In this document: piece after piece, positions 1 through 10,347 of the stretch
Layout: each line of letters opens with the position of its first letter
How positions within the stretch are numbered: position 1 is the first letter of the stretch
Assembly: GCA_017311315.1 (NCBI GenBank)
Contig: CM029654.1
Span: forward strand, 2,232,001 to 2,296,000
From: Dendrocalamus latiflorus
Taxonomy: Eukaryota; Streptophyta; Magnoliopsida; Poales; Poaceae
Direction: 5' to 3'
DNA length: 64,000 nt
Translations under genes and position numbers: made by a program
The notes under the pieces: model-generated
What the model was told of the DNA's origin: nothing
Databases searched by the model: none
Seen by the model: the letters and a program-made list of their open reading frames with translations, nothing else

Positions 1-2700
1 AACTACCGTCCGAGACCCCGTCTCCGACGGTTACAATCTCCGGAGCTCAACTCATAACTGCCTTTGTCCGCTTCGTTGTTCAGTACAGGAACATCATACT
101 GCTTCATTTGTGTAAACAATAGGTCATGGTCTGACGTGTCCTGAGCAATGAATTACTGGCACAACAAAATGGCAGTTAATTTGTTTACAGTTACAATGTT
201 TTCCATACAAAAAAAATGACGGTGTTTCAAGATTTAAGGTCAATGATGACAATAAATAAAGGACCTTTATCTAGAAATATATTACAGAGATGCCATCCTA
301 TTGGACACTGATCATCTCTAGTAACAGATTAAGTGATCATCCAATCTGCCTCTGCATGTATCTGCATGTTGACCACGCACAAGACATGGGCAGAATGCAC
401 AATGGCACATAGGGGAGCCTGCATCCACTGGTTTAATATTTGCCCCTCCTAGCTTAGTACTTACTCCATTTTCCAATACTTGGCACTTTTGATCAAACAC
501 TCATGTCAAGGAAATCATATTTGGGATAAAAAGAATATTTTTAAGGAAATGTTAAAGAAAGAAAAACAATAATTATTGTATACAACGTTTGGGATAAAAA
601 GAATATTTTAAGGAAATGTTAAAATAAAGAAAAACAATAATTATTGTATACAACGTAACTGCAAAATCAAACCATGAAATGTTATCAGAGTATTGGTACC
701 TTCCATACATAGTTTGGAACATGATCTTCCAAGTAAGAAGCGTGACTCTTATCCTGAATATTTACCTGAGCACAATGCAAAGAAGGTATACAGACAGCTG
801 TCTCAGTTGCAAAGAAAACGGCAGTTGACAGGAATGCAACTAAACAAACCTCAAACAGAACAGGCCCATAAACTTATCTCCTGAACTTCTTTTTTGTTTT
901 TGTTATCTTGCACCAAGTAGTATGCTTCATTGATTTTCTCAGCACCAGCATTTTGCAATGCTTTGAGCAGCTTATTGTTCTTATGTTCCATTTGCTTCAA
1001 CCTTTAATAAAAAAGTGTTAGGAAGTCTTAGTCTTGAATGGAGTAGACAGTAGTTCACAAGAATGGTACCTATCAGAACACTTCCACAGATTTTCCTTCT
1101 CTTGAGCTAACTGAAACTCCTTCTCTTTCCTTCTCCTTTTTAGCTCGCTTATCTCACAAATTAGTTGAGCAATTTGCTCTGTGAGTTGTGCCTATGCAAA
1201 ACCATAACTTTAGCCACACAGGCATGAATACTACCAGTCATGAAAATATGTTAGTACGAACAGATAAACTGGACAAGATACGGTTTGTTACAGATGCAAA
1301 CCAAAAAAAGATGTATGAACAGAAAGCAAAAGCTAGTGGAAATAAGGTGAATAAACCAACCATTTCAGCTCTAGGTGGTTCATACAGTTGTAGATCTTCA
1401 AGTTCCCTTTCAGCAGCAGCAAGAGCTTCCTTAGCTTTCAAGATCCTTTGCTGATGAGATTTTTCTTGCCTTTTCAGATCTTCCATGTCATTAAATGTAG
1501 TTGTCAGTCGTGCATTCTGATACAAAATATAAAGATTAACAATAGTCAAATAGTACTGGCAACCTGATTTAGGTAACAAAGAATTCATACCAGCTGCAGT
1601 TCCTCATCAATAACTTCCCGGCGGTTGTTCATGTTTTGAGTGATTTGATTGCTTATCTTCTTTGTATTTGAAATTTGAGTCACTTTCACTTTCTTGAGCT
1701 CTCTACAAAAACAGGGAAAAAAGTGAAGATGTGTATTCCATTAGAACTGAAAACCTCAACCTTCGTCATTTCAGTCAGCCACATAAAGCTAAGTTGTGAA
1801 GAACAAACTTCTATCAAACTGGAAATCGAACACTGAAAAATTGGCATTTTCCTATATACTATTGGCTTACTGAATTGCGTTTCCTATTAAAAAACTTTTT
1901 GTTGTTTTCTATGAAAAAAATTAAAAACGTTTTCCTATCTCGATATTCAAATTATTTGTTCTCTCCCATTTAAGATGCCACAAGGATGCTGCATAAGCAG
2001 CTATCAAGTTAATAGTGTCAATAAATAGAGGGGACTTGGTTGAGAAGGATTTGATTGGAGAAATTGAAAGTATCCACGCAAAAAAGTTAAAGGGAGATGA
2101 GGATCTTGCCATGAAACTTATACTAGCCTGTGGTTGCAAGCATGACAAAGGAAGCCCGAAAGCACTCTACTGAAACTAGCTTGGAACAATGTATTGTTAT
2201 CTATATAGCTTTGGAGGGAACTTTACATTTTGCTCACTTTATATAAAATGGTTGCATTTTACAGCCTTACAGGTTGCTTAGCTCATAACAAATGATGGCA
2301 ATCGGGGATTTTTTTTTGGGTTAAGTTCTATGTAAGCTGGCTTAATTAGCATTAATCAAGTAAACAAAAAACATTGAAAAAAATAAATTGGCTGGTCAAC
2401 AAAACTTCGCCTATTCTTTTCTTTTTTAGCGAACAAGCAAAAGTTTTGCGTGTCTTTGTATTAAGATCGAAAATTTTCATCTATTCATCTTGAAGGCCTT
2501 GAAAAGGACACCTTTACACCAAATATAACACACCAGGACAAATACCAAACCATGTCGTACAACCTTTTGACTATGAAACATACTCAATACAGCCTTTCAA
2601 ATCTTCCCAGATTCTAACTGCTTCTTCCATTTTCTTCTTCGCAGTTTTCTCTTGCTCCTGTGCTTCTGTGTATTCCTTCTTCTTCATGTTGTATTTTAGG
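1..2700 (-). pseudogene. SMC5: SMC5 copy A, central exons (open at the left edge)
   Basis: Central coiled-coil and start-of-hinge exons of SMC5, the ATPase that pairs with SMC6 in the nuclear SMC5/6 DNA-repair complex. On the minus strand I read exons at about 2584-2700 (broken), 1591-1702, 1361-1516, 1070-1191, 850-1001, 700-765 and 1-155. Recognisable peptides are NARLTTTFNDMEDLKRQEKS, AQLTEQIAQLICEISELKRR, NIQDKSHASYLEDHVPNYVW and QYDVPVLNN, all typical of plant SMC5. Most GT..AG borders survive. Damage: the 850-1001 exon needs a frame shift between VQDNKNKKEV and EVYGPVLFEV, the exon ending at 155 opens with an in-frame TAA, and the exon at 2584 is cut at about 2700 by inserted DNA. The remaining 5' exons are at 16211-17055. 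Non-coding segments over 300 bases here (155-700 and 1703-2583) are introns. The segment 1921-2180 recurs in copy B at about 58980-59500, so it predates the duplication. Confidence 0.85.
519..656. repeat. Two-copy tandem repeat of about 69 bp in an SMC5 intron
   Basis: Two adjacent copies each start with a GGGATAAAAAGAATATTTT-like run and end with ATTATTGTATACAACGT. They differ by a few bases. Confidence 0.8.
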
Positions 2701-2741
2701 CGTCAAGGGGCGAGCGATCCATGACAATTTTCAGTTCGTTC

Positions 2742-2869
2742 TGTTATGAATAGCGCCTTGTATTCATATGAGGCCAATGGGCCAGAATATATACACAAAG
2801 TACAAGTGGTAAATATGCAAAGAACCCCTCATAACAATGGGGAATAACAAACTATACATATCTCTAACA
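2742..2869 (-). repeat. 3' LTR of copia element 1
   Basis: 128 bp, TG...CA, same sequence as the repeat at 7624. A G-rich polypurine tract abuts it on the internal side. Confidence 0.95.
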
Positions 2870-2882
2870 CCCCCCCTCAAAC

Positions 2883-5501
2883 TCATGGTGGATCAACAAC
2901 ACTGAGTTTGGAGAGGTAGAAGCTATGCTGTGCTCGAGTCTGGGCCTTCGTGAAGAAATCCGCTATCTGAAGCTCCGAAGGCACATACTGAAGAGTAATC
3001 ATCTGATCATGCACACAAGACCTCATGAAAGAAGCATCAACACCAATATGCTTGGTGAGCTCATGCTTCACAGGATCACGAGCAATACTGATAGCACCTG
3101 TACTGTCTGACAAGAGAGGGGTCGGTGTAGTGACAGAAACACCAAAATCCTCAAGTAACCACCGTAGCCAAGTAATCTCTGCTGTCAAGAGAGCCATAGC
3201 TCGCAACTCAGCCTCTGCACTCGAACGGGACACTGCAGTCTGTTTCTTCGTCTTCCAGGCAATAAGAGAACCACCAAGAAAAACACAGTAAGCAGAGATA
3301 GACCGGCGATCAGAAGGATCGCTGGCCCAAGTAGCATCCGAATAGGCCTGAAGCTGTAAAGAGCTGGAACGTGGAAAGAAGAGACGGCGAGAGATAGTCC
3401 CGCGAAGGTATCGCAGAACTCGAAGAAGGTGGCTGTAGTGGACCTGAGTGGGAGATGAAACAAACTGACTCAGAATATGAACTGGATAAGTGATATCCGG
3501 ACGAGTAACAGCAAGGTAGACAAGACTCCCAACAAGATGACGATAGCGAGTCGGATCAGAAAGAGGCTCGCCATCAGAGAGTCGGAGGTGAACATTGAGC
3601 TCCATGGGAGTCTCAACAGTACGCTGATCAGTGAGAGAGGCGCGATCAAGAAGATCCTGAATATATTTCGCTTGGGACATAAAGAAACCATCTGGAGTGG
3701 AAGTAACCTCAATCCCAAGGAAGTAACGAAGAGGACCAAGATCCGACATAAGGAACTGCTCACTAAGACGAGCCTTGACAAAGGCAATGTACTCAGAATC
3801 ATCTCCCGTAATGATCATATCATCAACATACAGGAGAAGAAGAGTCCGACCACGAGACGAAGTGTGGACAAAGAGCGCAGGATCATGATCACTAGCTGAA
3901 AAACCAGCAGCAGTGACCACAGAGGAGAAGCGCTCAAACCAAGCACGAGGGGCTTGCTTAAGGCCATAGAGAGAGCGACGAAGGCGACAGACCATGCCCT
4001 CAGGAACAGAATACCCAGGTGGCGGATGCATGTAGACCTCCTCACGCAACTCGCCATTAAGAAAGGCATTCTTGACATCAAGCTGAGAAACAGACCAGTG
4101 GCGAACAGACGCCACTGAAATAAGAGTCCGAACAGTGGTCATGTGGGCTACAGGAGCAAAAGTCTCGTCGTAGTCAACACCATGCTCCTGCTGGAAACCA
4201 CGAGCAACAAGACGCGCCTTATAGCGCTCAAGAGAGCCATCAGAGCGAGTCTTAATCTTATAGACCCACTTACAAGTGATGGGATGAGAATGAGATGGAC
4301 AAGGAACAAGATCCCAAGTACCAGTACGCTCAAGGGCAGCAATCTCCTCGGCCATGGCAAGCTGCCACTCAGGGTGAGTAACAGCATCCCGGTAGGAGAC
4401 AGGCTCACGAGTAGCCGCGCCAGCAAAGGCAAAACGGGCAGGAGGCCGAATCAACTGGCGATCGCGGAGAGCGTAGCGAGGAGAAGATGGCCCATCAGGG
4501 GAAGATGGAGCATCAGAAGAAGAGGGAACATCAGAAGAAGATGGCTCAGCTGGAAGCTCCTCAAAACGAGGTCGACGAGTGTAGAAGATAAGAGGAGGAG
4601 GTACTGTAGTAGGAGGAGCCTGGGGAGTCGTAGGAGACGACACAGGCGGCGACAACGGCGGAGAGGCCACAGGAGGAATATGTGGAGACTCAGTGGGACA
4701 GGTGGACGAGGGCAAAACAGATATAGGTGTATCTGGAAAGGTCAAGAAAGACAGAGACTCCACAGAGGAAGCCGAAGGAGAGGCAGGACGTGGGTAGAAT
4801 GGACGAGACTCGTCGAAAGTCACATCCCGAGAAACCCGCATCCGACGACCAACAGGATCCCAACACCGATAGCCCTTGTGCTCGGCACTGTATCCCAGAA
4901 AGACACACTCAACAGACTGAGCGGTCAGTTTGGTGCGTTCTCGAGGGGCGAGGAGAACGTAGCAAACGCAGCCAAACAGATGAAGGGCAGAGTAGTCAGG
5001 AAGAAGACCACAGAGACGCTCAACAGGGATCGCACCCTTAAGAGCAGAAGAGGGCTGGATGTTAACGAGATAGGTGGCAGTGGAAACAGCCTCGGCCCAA
5101 AAGTGAGGTGGAATAGAGGCGGCGATCATCAGAGTACGAGCCGTCTCAAGGAGGTGCCGATGCTTGCGCTCAGCGACACCATTCTGAGCATGAGCACCAG
5201 GACAAGAGAACTGAGCGAGAGTGCCCTGCTCAGCAAGGAAGCTGCGCAGGTGACGAGAGAGGTACTCGCCAGCAGAGTCAGCACGAAGGACACGAATAGG
5301 AGTGGAGAACTGTGTGTGTATCATAGTGGCAAATTTTTTATAGATAGGCAAGGCCTCACTACGAGAAGACATGAAATATATCCAAGTGTGGCGAGAGAAA
5401 TCATCTATAAAAATAATATAATAACGATGACCCCCTTTCGAAACAAAGGGAGCCGGACCCCAAACGTCTGAATGAACAAGATCAAAAGGACGCTGAGACA
5501 C
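2883..5501 (-). CDS. copia 1 integrase / reverse transcriptase / RNase H
   Basis: An uninterrupted 872-residue reading frame forming the second half of a copia polyprotein. The integrase core starts with HSDVWGP, continues with RADSAGEY and ends its catalytic triad in NGVAERKHR. A Pro/Ser-rich linker (about residues 230-345) leads into the reverse transcriptase with KWVYKIKTRSDG, DVKNAFLNGEL and the catalytic YVDD. RNase H follows with YSDATWASD, SRSSAEAE and ADFFTKA. All three modules reach their normal ends, so this part looks enzymatically plausible. The frame opens inside the pre-integrase region, so its first Met is not a true start. It would be made as part of the Gag-Pol polyprotein if the upstream frame were continuous. 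The long frames on the opposite strand are shadows. Confidence 0.93.
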   Translation of the reverse strand: MSQRPFDLVHSDVWGPAPFVSKGGHRYYIIFIDDFSRHTWIYFMSSRSEALPIYKKFATMIHTQFSTPIRVLRADSAGEYLSRHLRSFLAEQGTLAQFSCPGAHAQNGVAERKHRHLLETARTLMIAASIPPHFWAEAVSTATYLVNIQPSSALKGAIPVERLCGLLPDYSALHLFGCVCYVLLAPRERTKLTAQSVECVFLGYSAEHKGYRCWDPVGRRMRVSRDVTFDESRPFYPRPASPSASSVESLSFLTFPDTPISVLPSSTCPTESPHIPPVASPPLSPPVSSPTTPQAPPTTVPPPLIFYTRRPRFEELPAEPSSSDVPSSSDAPSSPDGPSSPRYALRDRQLIRPPARFAFAGAATREPVSYRDAVTHPEWQLAMAEEIAALERTGTWDLVPCPSHSHPITCKWVYKIKTRSDGSLERYKARLVARGFQQEHGVDYDETFAPVAHMTTVRTLISVASVRHWSVSQLDVKNAFLNGELREEVYMHPPPGYSVPEGMVCRLRRSLYGLKQAPRAWFERFSSVVTAAGFSASDHDPALFVHTSSRGRTLLLLYVDDMIITGDDSEYIAFVKARLSEQFLMSDLGPLRYFLGIEVTSTPDGFFMSQAKYIQDLLDRASLTDQRTVETPMELNVHLRLSDGEPLSDPTRYRHLVGSLVYLAVTRPDITYPVHILSQFVSSPTQVHYSHLLRVLRYLRGTISRRLFFPRSSSLQLQAYSDATWASDPSDRRSISAYCVFLGGSLIAWKTKKQTAVSRSSAEAELRAMALLTAEITWLRWLLEDFGVSVTTPTPLLSDSTGAISIARDPVKHELTKHIGVDASFMRSCVHDQMITLQYVPSELQIADFFTKAQTRAQHSFYLSKLSVVDPP

Positions 5502-5605
5502 AGACTCACTATGAGGATAAGGAAGCTGAATCTGTTTACCTAACTTACAGCCCTGACAATCTAAAGATACGTCTCCTGAGACAGACCCCAGAAGACCACG
5601 ACGAA

Positions 5606-6907
5606 CTAAGGACGATAGACGGGATCCACACAGATGGCCAAGACGGTGATGCCACTGCTGGAAAGAGCCGGTAGACGAAGTGGCAGAAGCGGAGAGACTG
5701 GCGGCGGTGGTGGCAGCGGAAGGAAGGTGAAGCCAGTCAAGCTCCCAGAGACGCTGTGAGTCACGGCGCCGAGGGCCAGAACCAACCAGAGCTCCCGTGT
5801 GGCGATCCTGAACACAACAAGAGTCAGAGTCGAGAATGACCCGATAACCAAGGTCAGTAATCTGCCCAGCAGAAAGAAGTGTAAGGTAAGGCGAGGAACA
5901 TGAGCAACAGAAGGAACATGAAAGGATGAGTTGCTAAGAGATCCTCGACCAGAGACAGAAAGAGATGTACCATCAGCAGTAAGAACACTGACAGGAGAAT
6001 CAAGAGGTGTAATAGAAGACAGAGTGGAAGGATCAGGAGTCATGTGAAAAGATGCTCCAGAATCAAGAATCCACGGGGAGGTGCCTGACTGTGTAGGAGG
6101 TGGTCTCTCAGTGCCCGAAGAGTCAGTAGCAGAACCTGCAGAACCTGTCGAGGGAGAACCTGAAGCGGCAAGTAGGCGTCGAAGTCTGGCTATCTCCTGC
6201 TCGGTGAGAGAAGCTGCTGAAGAAGTCGAGGCAGACGTCGTCGTAGAAGCACTAGTGCCAGTAGAAGAACGGCGTGAAAGATGTCGCTTCTTCTTGTAGC
6301 ACTGGGACGCAGTGTGGCCATCCTTGTTGCAGTAGGAACAGTGAGGACGGCCACCTCCAGACGGAGGACGGCCACCACCACCTGTGGTAGCCGCTGGAGG
6401 AGGCAGTGTAGCAGACGGACGAGCGGCGAGCACAGAGGGGAGTGGCATCAGACCAGCACCACTCAAACGAGTCTCCTCTGCGCGTAACTCGTAGCGCTGA
6501 CGAAGATGAGTCCACATCTGAAAAGCCGAAGGGAGTCCCACAACCTCAGAAGAAAACTGAGGCTGGACACTGGCGATGAAGACAGCAGCAGCCCGAGCGT
6601 TGTCATCGTACCACTGAGTGTAGACGGTCAGACGATCCTTGTAGAAATCCAGAGCCTCGTGGTAGGCAGAGGCAGCTTCATCATCAGCGAGGCGAGCGGC
6701 CTCAGCAGCAGCCTTATCGGCTGTCGGGGGCAATGCCACAGGCGTAGGCTCCGTCGGAGGAATAGGGCAAGGCGGGCAGGTGACATCGCCAGAGAGGACG
6801 CCCCAGAGACGAAGACCACGCATGTGGATGCACATGTGAGACACGAAGTCGGTGTAATTAACACCATCAAAAATCACCGGGCAGCGAGGGAGGGAAACGG
6901 TGCCCAT
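5606..6907 (-). CDS. copia 1 Gag and protease, frameshifted near the end
   Basis: Begins with ATG at 6907 just after the GC-rich leader. The first 150 residues form a copia Gag (VNYTDFVSHMCIHMRGLRLW). A CCHC zinc knuckle (CSYCNKDGHTASQCYKK) follows, then a Ser/Thr-rich stretch, then the protease motif WILDSGASFHM. The reading frame shifts at roughly 5880-5900: the last ~100 residues are out of frame, while another frame holds the expected DLGYRVILDSDSCCV and the HRLGHLCGSRLSSL-type pre-integrase motif that would join to the integrase. One net frameshift therefore separates Gag-protease from Pol in an otherwise young element. It could be a real mutation or a base-calling error. Confidence 0.88.
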   Translation of the reverse strand: MGTVSLPRCPVIFDGVNYTDFVSHMCIHMRGLRLWGVLSGDVTCPPCPIPPTEPTPVALPPTADKAAAEAARLADDEAASAYHEALDFYKDRLTVYTQWYDDNARAAAVFIASVQPQFSSEVVGLPSAFQMWTHLRQRYELRAEETRLSGAGLMPLPSVLAARPSATLPPPAATTGGGGRPPSGGGRPHCSYCNKDGHTASQCYKKKRHLSRRSSTGTSASTTTSASTSSAASLTEQEIARLRRLLAASGSPSTGSAGSATDSSGTERPPPTQSGTSPWILDSGASFHMTPDPSTLSSITPLDSPVSVLTADGTSLSVSGRGSLSNSSFHVPSVAHVPRLTLHFFLLGRLLTLVIGSFSTLTLVVFRIATRELWLVLALGAVTHSVSGSLTGFTFLPLPPPPPVSPLLPLRLPALSSSGITVLAICVDPVYRP

Positions 6908-7623
6908 TGGTAGGCGGCGCTGGACGGCGCGGCGACCAAGGGAACGAAGTCTAACAGGCGGCGCTGGACGGCGCGGCGGTTAGAACGACGTTTTTTTTTT
7001 GCTTTTTTTTTCCTTCGGCCCGTTACGCACGCACTCACGCGCTAGGGTTAGCAGCGGCGGCGGCGGCGAGAGGGGCGCCGGGCGCAGGGCGGAGGCCGAC
7101 GGCGGCAGGAGCGGCAGCAGAGGCCGACGGCGGCAGGAGCGGCAGCGGAGGCCGGGCGGACAGCGGAGGAGCCGGCGATGACGGCGGCAGAGGCGGCAAC
7201 TGCGACGGCGGGGAGCGGCGGCCTCGAGTCTACGCCGGCGGGGAGCGGCGGCCTCGAGCGGATCGGGGTCGGCGCGGGCGGCGGCGGCCCGGCAGGCGGA
7301 GCGGAGGCGGCGGAGGCCCGCCTCTCAGCGGCGCGGCGGCCGGGGATGGAGGAGACGACGACACGTCGGCGGCCGGGGACGACGCTCGGAGGCCGCGTCG
7401 GCGGCCGGGGAGACGAGGCGGAGGCGGCAGCGGCGACGCGGGAAGCGCCAGGCTGGAAGCGGAGACGCCGAGGCCGGGCGGGGGAGGCGCCGAGGCCGGC
7501 GACGGCGGAGGCCGGGAGTCGGCGACGGCGGCGGAGGCCGGGAGTCGACGACGGCGGCGGAGGCGGCACACGGGCGCGCAGAACCCTAGGTAAGCCAAAA
7601 CCCTAGTTTTGGCTCTGATACTA

Positions 7624-7751
7624 TGTTATGAATAGCGCCTTGTATTCATATGAGGCCAATGGGCCAGAATATATACACAAAGTACAAGTGGTAAATATGC
7701 AAAGAACCCCTCATAACAATGGGGAATAACAAACTATACATATCTCTAACA
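7624..7751 (-). repeat. 5' LTR of copia element 1
   Basis: 128 bp, identical by eye to the left LTR. The tRNA-Met type primer-binding site lies immediately inside it. Confidence 0.95.
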
Positions 7752-7756
7752 CGTTC

Positions 7757-8673
7757 AAGGCGCCATCTGTGCACTTCGAAGATCAACAACAATAACAACA
7801 AAGTCTTTTGTATCAAACAAGTTAGGATAGACTAGAAATGAAACCTCCTTAAGATCAAAAACCTTAAAAACCCTAAGCCGTACAACTTGTCATATGAGCC
7901 GAGAGCCTAAAACACAGCCCCTAAACTTTCTTATTGTTCTAGTATATGGATTGTTAACTTCTATGCACTCCTATCCAAAACTAATTCTTTAGATACATTC
8001 TAAACTCTCAAGTCTCTTTTAACTGTATCCTCCCACGTCAATCTTGGTCAACCTCTACCTTTTCTTACGTTTTCAGTACGTCTTAAAATTTCACTATAGA
8101 CCGGTACCATTGGAGATGTCTAAACCATCTCAATTGATGTTGGACAAATTTCTCTTCAATTTATGCTACCCCCACCCTATCATGTATATTAGCATTGTGG
8201 ATGCGATCCTACCTTGTGTGATCGCAAATCCACTGTAGCATCCGCATCTCTGCTACACTCATCTTCTGTATATGTTGTCTTTTAGTCGCCCAACATTCTG
8301 CTCCATATAGCATCGGAGGTCTGATCGCTGTCCTATAAAACTTACCCTTTAACATTTGAGGAATTTTTTGTCACACAGGACAAGTTAAAGGAACTTTTTG
8401 TCATACATGATACCAGATGCTTGGCGCCACTTCACTCATCCCACTCTTATCCTGTGGCTCACATCTTTATCAATCTCACTGTACCACAGTAGTATTGATC
8501 CCAAATAATGAAACGTGTTCTTCCTAGGCACTACTTGTCCGTCTAGCCTAATATCTCCATCATCTGCCCTGGCACCGCTAAAACCACACCTCATATACTC
8601 AGTTTTAGTCCTACTAAATCTAAAACTCTTCAATTCTAAGGTTTTCCTCCACAACTCTAGTTTCCTATTAACA
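7757..8673 (-). mobile_element. RTE-type LINE, 3' part (reverse transcriptase C-terminus and tail)
   Basis: The minus strand encodes GVNRKLELWRKTLELKSF, SRTKTEYMRCGFSG and DGQVVPRKNTFHYLGSIL, the stretch after the catalytic centre of RTE-clade non-LTR reverse transcriptases common in grasses. The 3' tail near 7785 reads on the plus strand as AACAACAATAACAACAAAG, the usual terminus of this family. The reading frame is interrupted by stops downstream. The matching catalytic half is at 15605-15990; the two halves are separated by a later insertion with a 5-bp duplication. Confidence 0.82.
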
Positions 8674-9569
8674 CCTATTGATATGGATACATACATGCTT
8701 AGCGTTTTTTAGTTGAATATATTATTTGACTGGAAAGAATTATTAAGCTGTATTAAATATTGCCAAGTGAATTTTAATTTTATTGGGTCTTTAATTATTA
8801 TACTTGGAAATACAGAGCTACTACTGTTTTATTTAATTATATGCAGGCTCATACTATATCTGCACAAGTCTAAAGTGAAGATGCGTTTAGAAGGTCTCAT
8901 CGATACTAGTGCATCGTCCATCACTTCATATGTATCAGATGATGAGGACATTCCGATTGGACCAATTAAACGAGCACGAGCTAAAAAGATTAATCAACAG
9001 GTGAACTCGCTTCTTGTTAAATTTAGTTTTAACTAGTAGTGAGCCCGTGCTAACGCTACGGTAAAATACAAAACAAGATAAAATTTGTAATAATAAAATT
9101 TGTAATAAAACATGGACAAACAATAGCTCCCATTACTTGACCAATCAAATAATAAATTACTGATACAACAAAATCTCTGGCACTTAATCACGCCTCATGG
9201 TCTCATTGTACACATTCTGCATTACGCATGGTGGCCATTAGACCGTAATATGAAAATCAAACACACCAGGGACCACAGTGCCCCGAATTATGAGCTAGGT
9301 TTTAGTGACGGCGACACGAAGACGCACGGTAACCGGTACCCCACATTTCATCAAACGAATGAGAACTAAGTGTTCTGTCAAAATATAAACACAAAATGGA
9401 TCAGATTAGGTTGAATCCTAGTATTAAGCAAGGCAATGAAATGCAGCATGATTCATAGACAAGTATAAGAATGACTTTCAATACCCCATGACTGCCTATG
9501 TATTTTGCATTGAAACAATTGGATCAGCAAAATACAAAAACATAGTAGTTGTGAGGACCAAACCTTGCT

Positions 9570-9737
9570 CTACTCTAAGTAAATCTTGGTTGTGATTGCT
9601 GGGAGTTGCTTGCCAGATGACTCATGCAATTCATAGGTGAATTCCATATCTATAAGCCGGTGATTCTCTTTTGAGCGAACCATCGAGAAAGAAACTTTAA
9701 CATTGTCCCCTTCATTTACTCTCAGAGGTGGAATAAC
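9570..9737 (-). pseudogene. PRMT10: Captured PRMT10 C-terminal exon
   Basis: Last-exon fragment of protein arginine methyltransferase 10, a nuclear/cytosolic histone-arginine methyltransferase in plants. After an AG acceptor the minus strand reads PPLRVNEGDNVKVSFSM, VRSKENHRLIDMEFTYEL and HESSGKQLPAITTKIYLE, then a stop at 9570-9572. This matches the end of plant PRMT10, from the beta-barrel domain to the C-terminus. The SAM-binding catalytic domain is absent. It lies nearest the Helitron 3' end and is a captured fragment, not a working gene. Confidence 0.88.
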
Positions 9738-9891
9738 CTGCTTTCACTTAGGGCCACCAAGCCAATTAACAGTCAATAATGACACTCCAGCCTCTAGGGA
9801 TTACATGAGGAATGGGTGTATCACCAATCACACTAAATCCCATCAGAACTGAACACCATGAGCAGAAAATGCTTGAAAAGGGATGGCACAC

Positions 9892-10125
9892 CTGAAGTAT
9901 ATCCTTAACATCCTCCTTTGTCAGTTTGTTTTGTCTAAGAAGCAATTCTATTCTTGTCCTCATCTGTGAATTCCTGAAAATGCGACACACGGACAAAATG
10001 ATGAGCATTGCACCGCACTCCAATCTCCTGACTCTGTAGAACAAGCAGTAACAGGGGTAACAATGACCGAAGCTTTACTTACCCAGAGTGCCAGATATGT
10101 CCAAGAATAAGCGCAATTAACTGAA
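9892..10125 (-). pseudogene. Captured exon pair of an unidentified gene
   Basis: Two short exon-like blocks with plausible splice borders: about 10083-10122 (LIALILGHIWHSG) and 9892-9974 (NSQMRTRIELLLRQ then NKLTKEDVKDILQ). Joined, they form one continuous hydrophilic helical peptide. I do not recognise the family. It sits between the Cpn60 and PRMT10 pieces in the same orientation and is most simply another captured fragment. Confidence 0.45.
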
Positions 10126-10347
10126 ACATAAACACACTTATTTCAGACACTTGGTGAAGTAAAAAAAGAATCAACCAAGACATGTCAGAGTTAAATACCA
10201 ACTATTCTACATGAAGAATCAACACAACAATTGTTTGGAACTACAAACTAAGACACGTCATCCATCATACCTATACAGTACAACTGTGCAATTTTGCAAT
10301 GTTTCATTACATATAATTACAGTACAGTTATTTAATTGGAATAATAC

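Larger units (their letters stand above)
2742..7751 (-). mobile_element. Ty1/copia retrotransposon 1, complete with identical LTRs
   Basis: A 5010-bp copia element read on the minus strand. Two 128-bp LTRs (TGTTATGAAT...CTCTAACA) look identical base for base, and the 5-bp target duplication CGTTC lies at 2737-2741 and 7752-7756. Next to the right (5') LTR the minus strand reads TATCAGAGCC, matching the initiator-Met tRNA primer site. Next to the left (3') LTR is a purine tract ending GAGGGGGG. Domain order is gag zinc knuckle, protease, integrase, reverse transcriptase, RNase H, which defines copia. Identical LTRs imply recent insertion. The 5' leader (6908-7623) is very GC-rich and holds only low-complexity ORFs. 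Confidence 0.96.

Noticed and set aside
4143..5471. Open frame of 442 codons on the plus strand
   Set aside because: It lies exactly opposite the copia 1 integrase-RT frame, shows only Arg/Ser-rich shadow composition and has no domain.
7048..7606. Overlapping GC-rich frames in the copia 1 leader
   Set aside because: They lie between the primer site and gag on both strands and show codon-independent composition.
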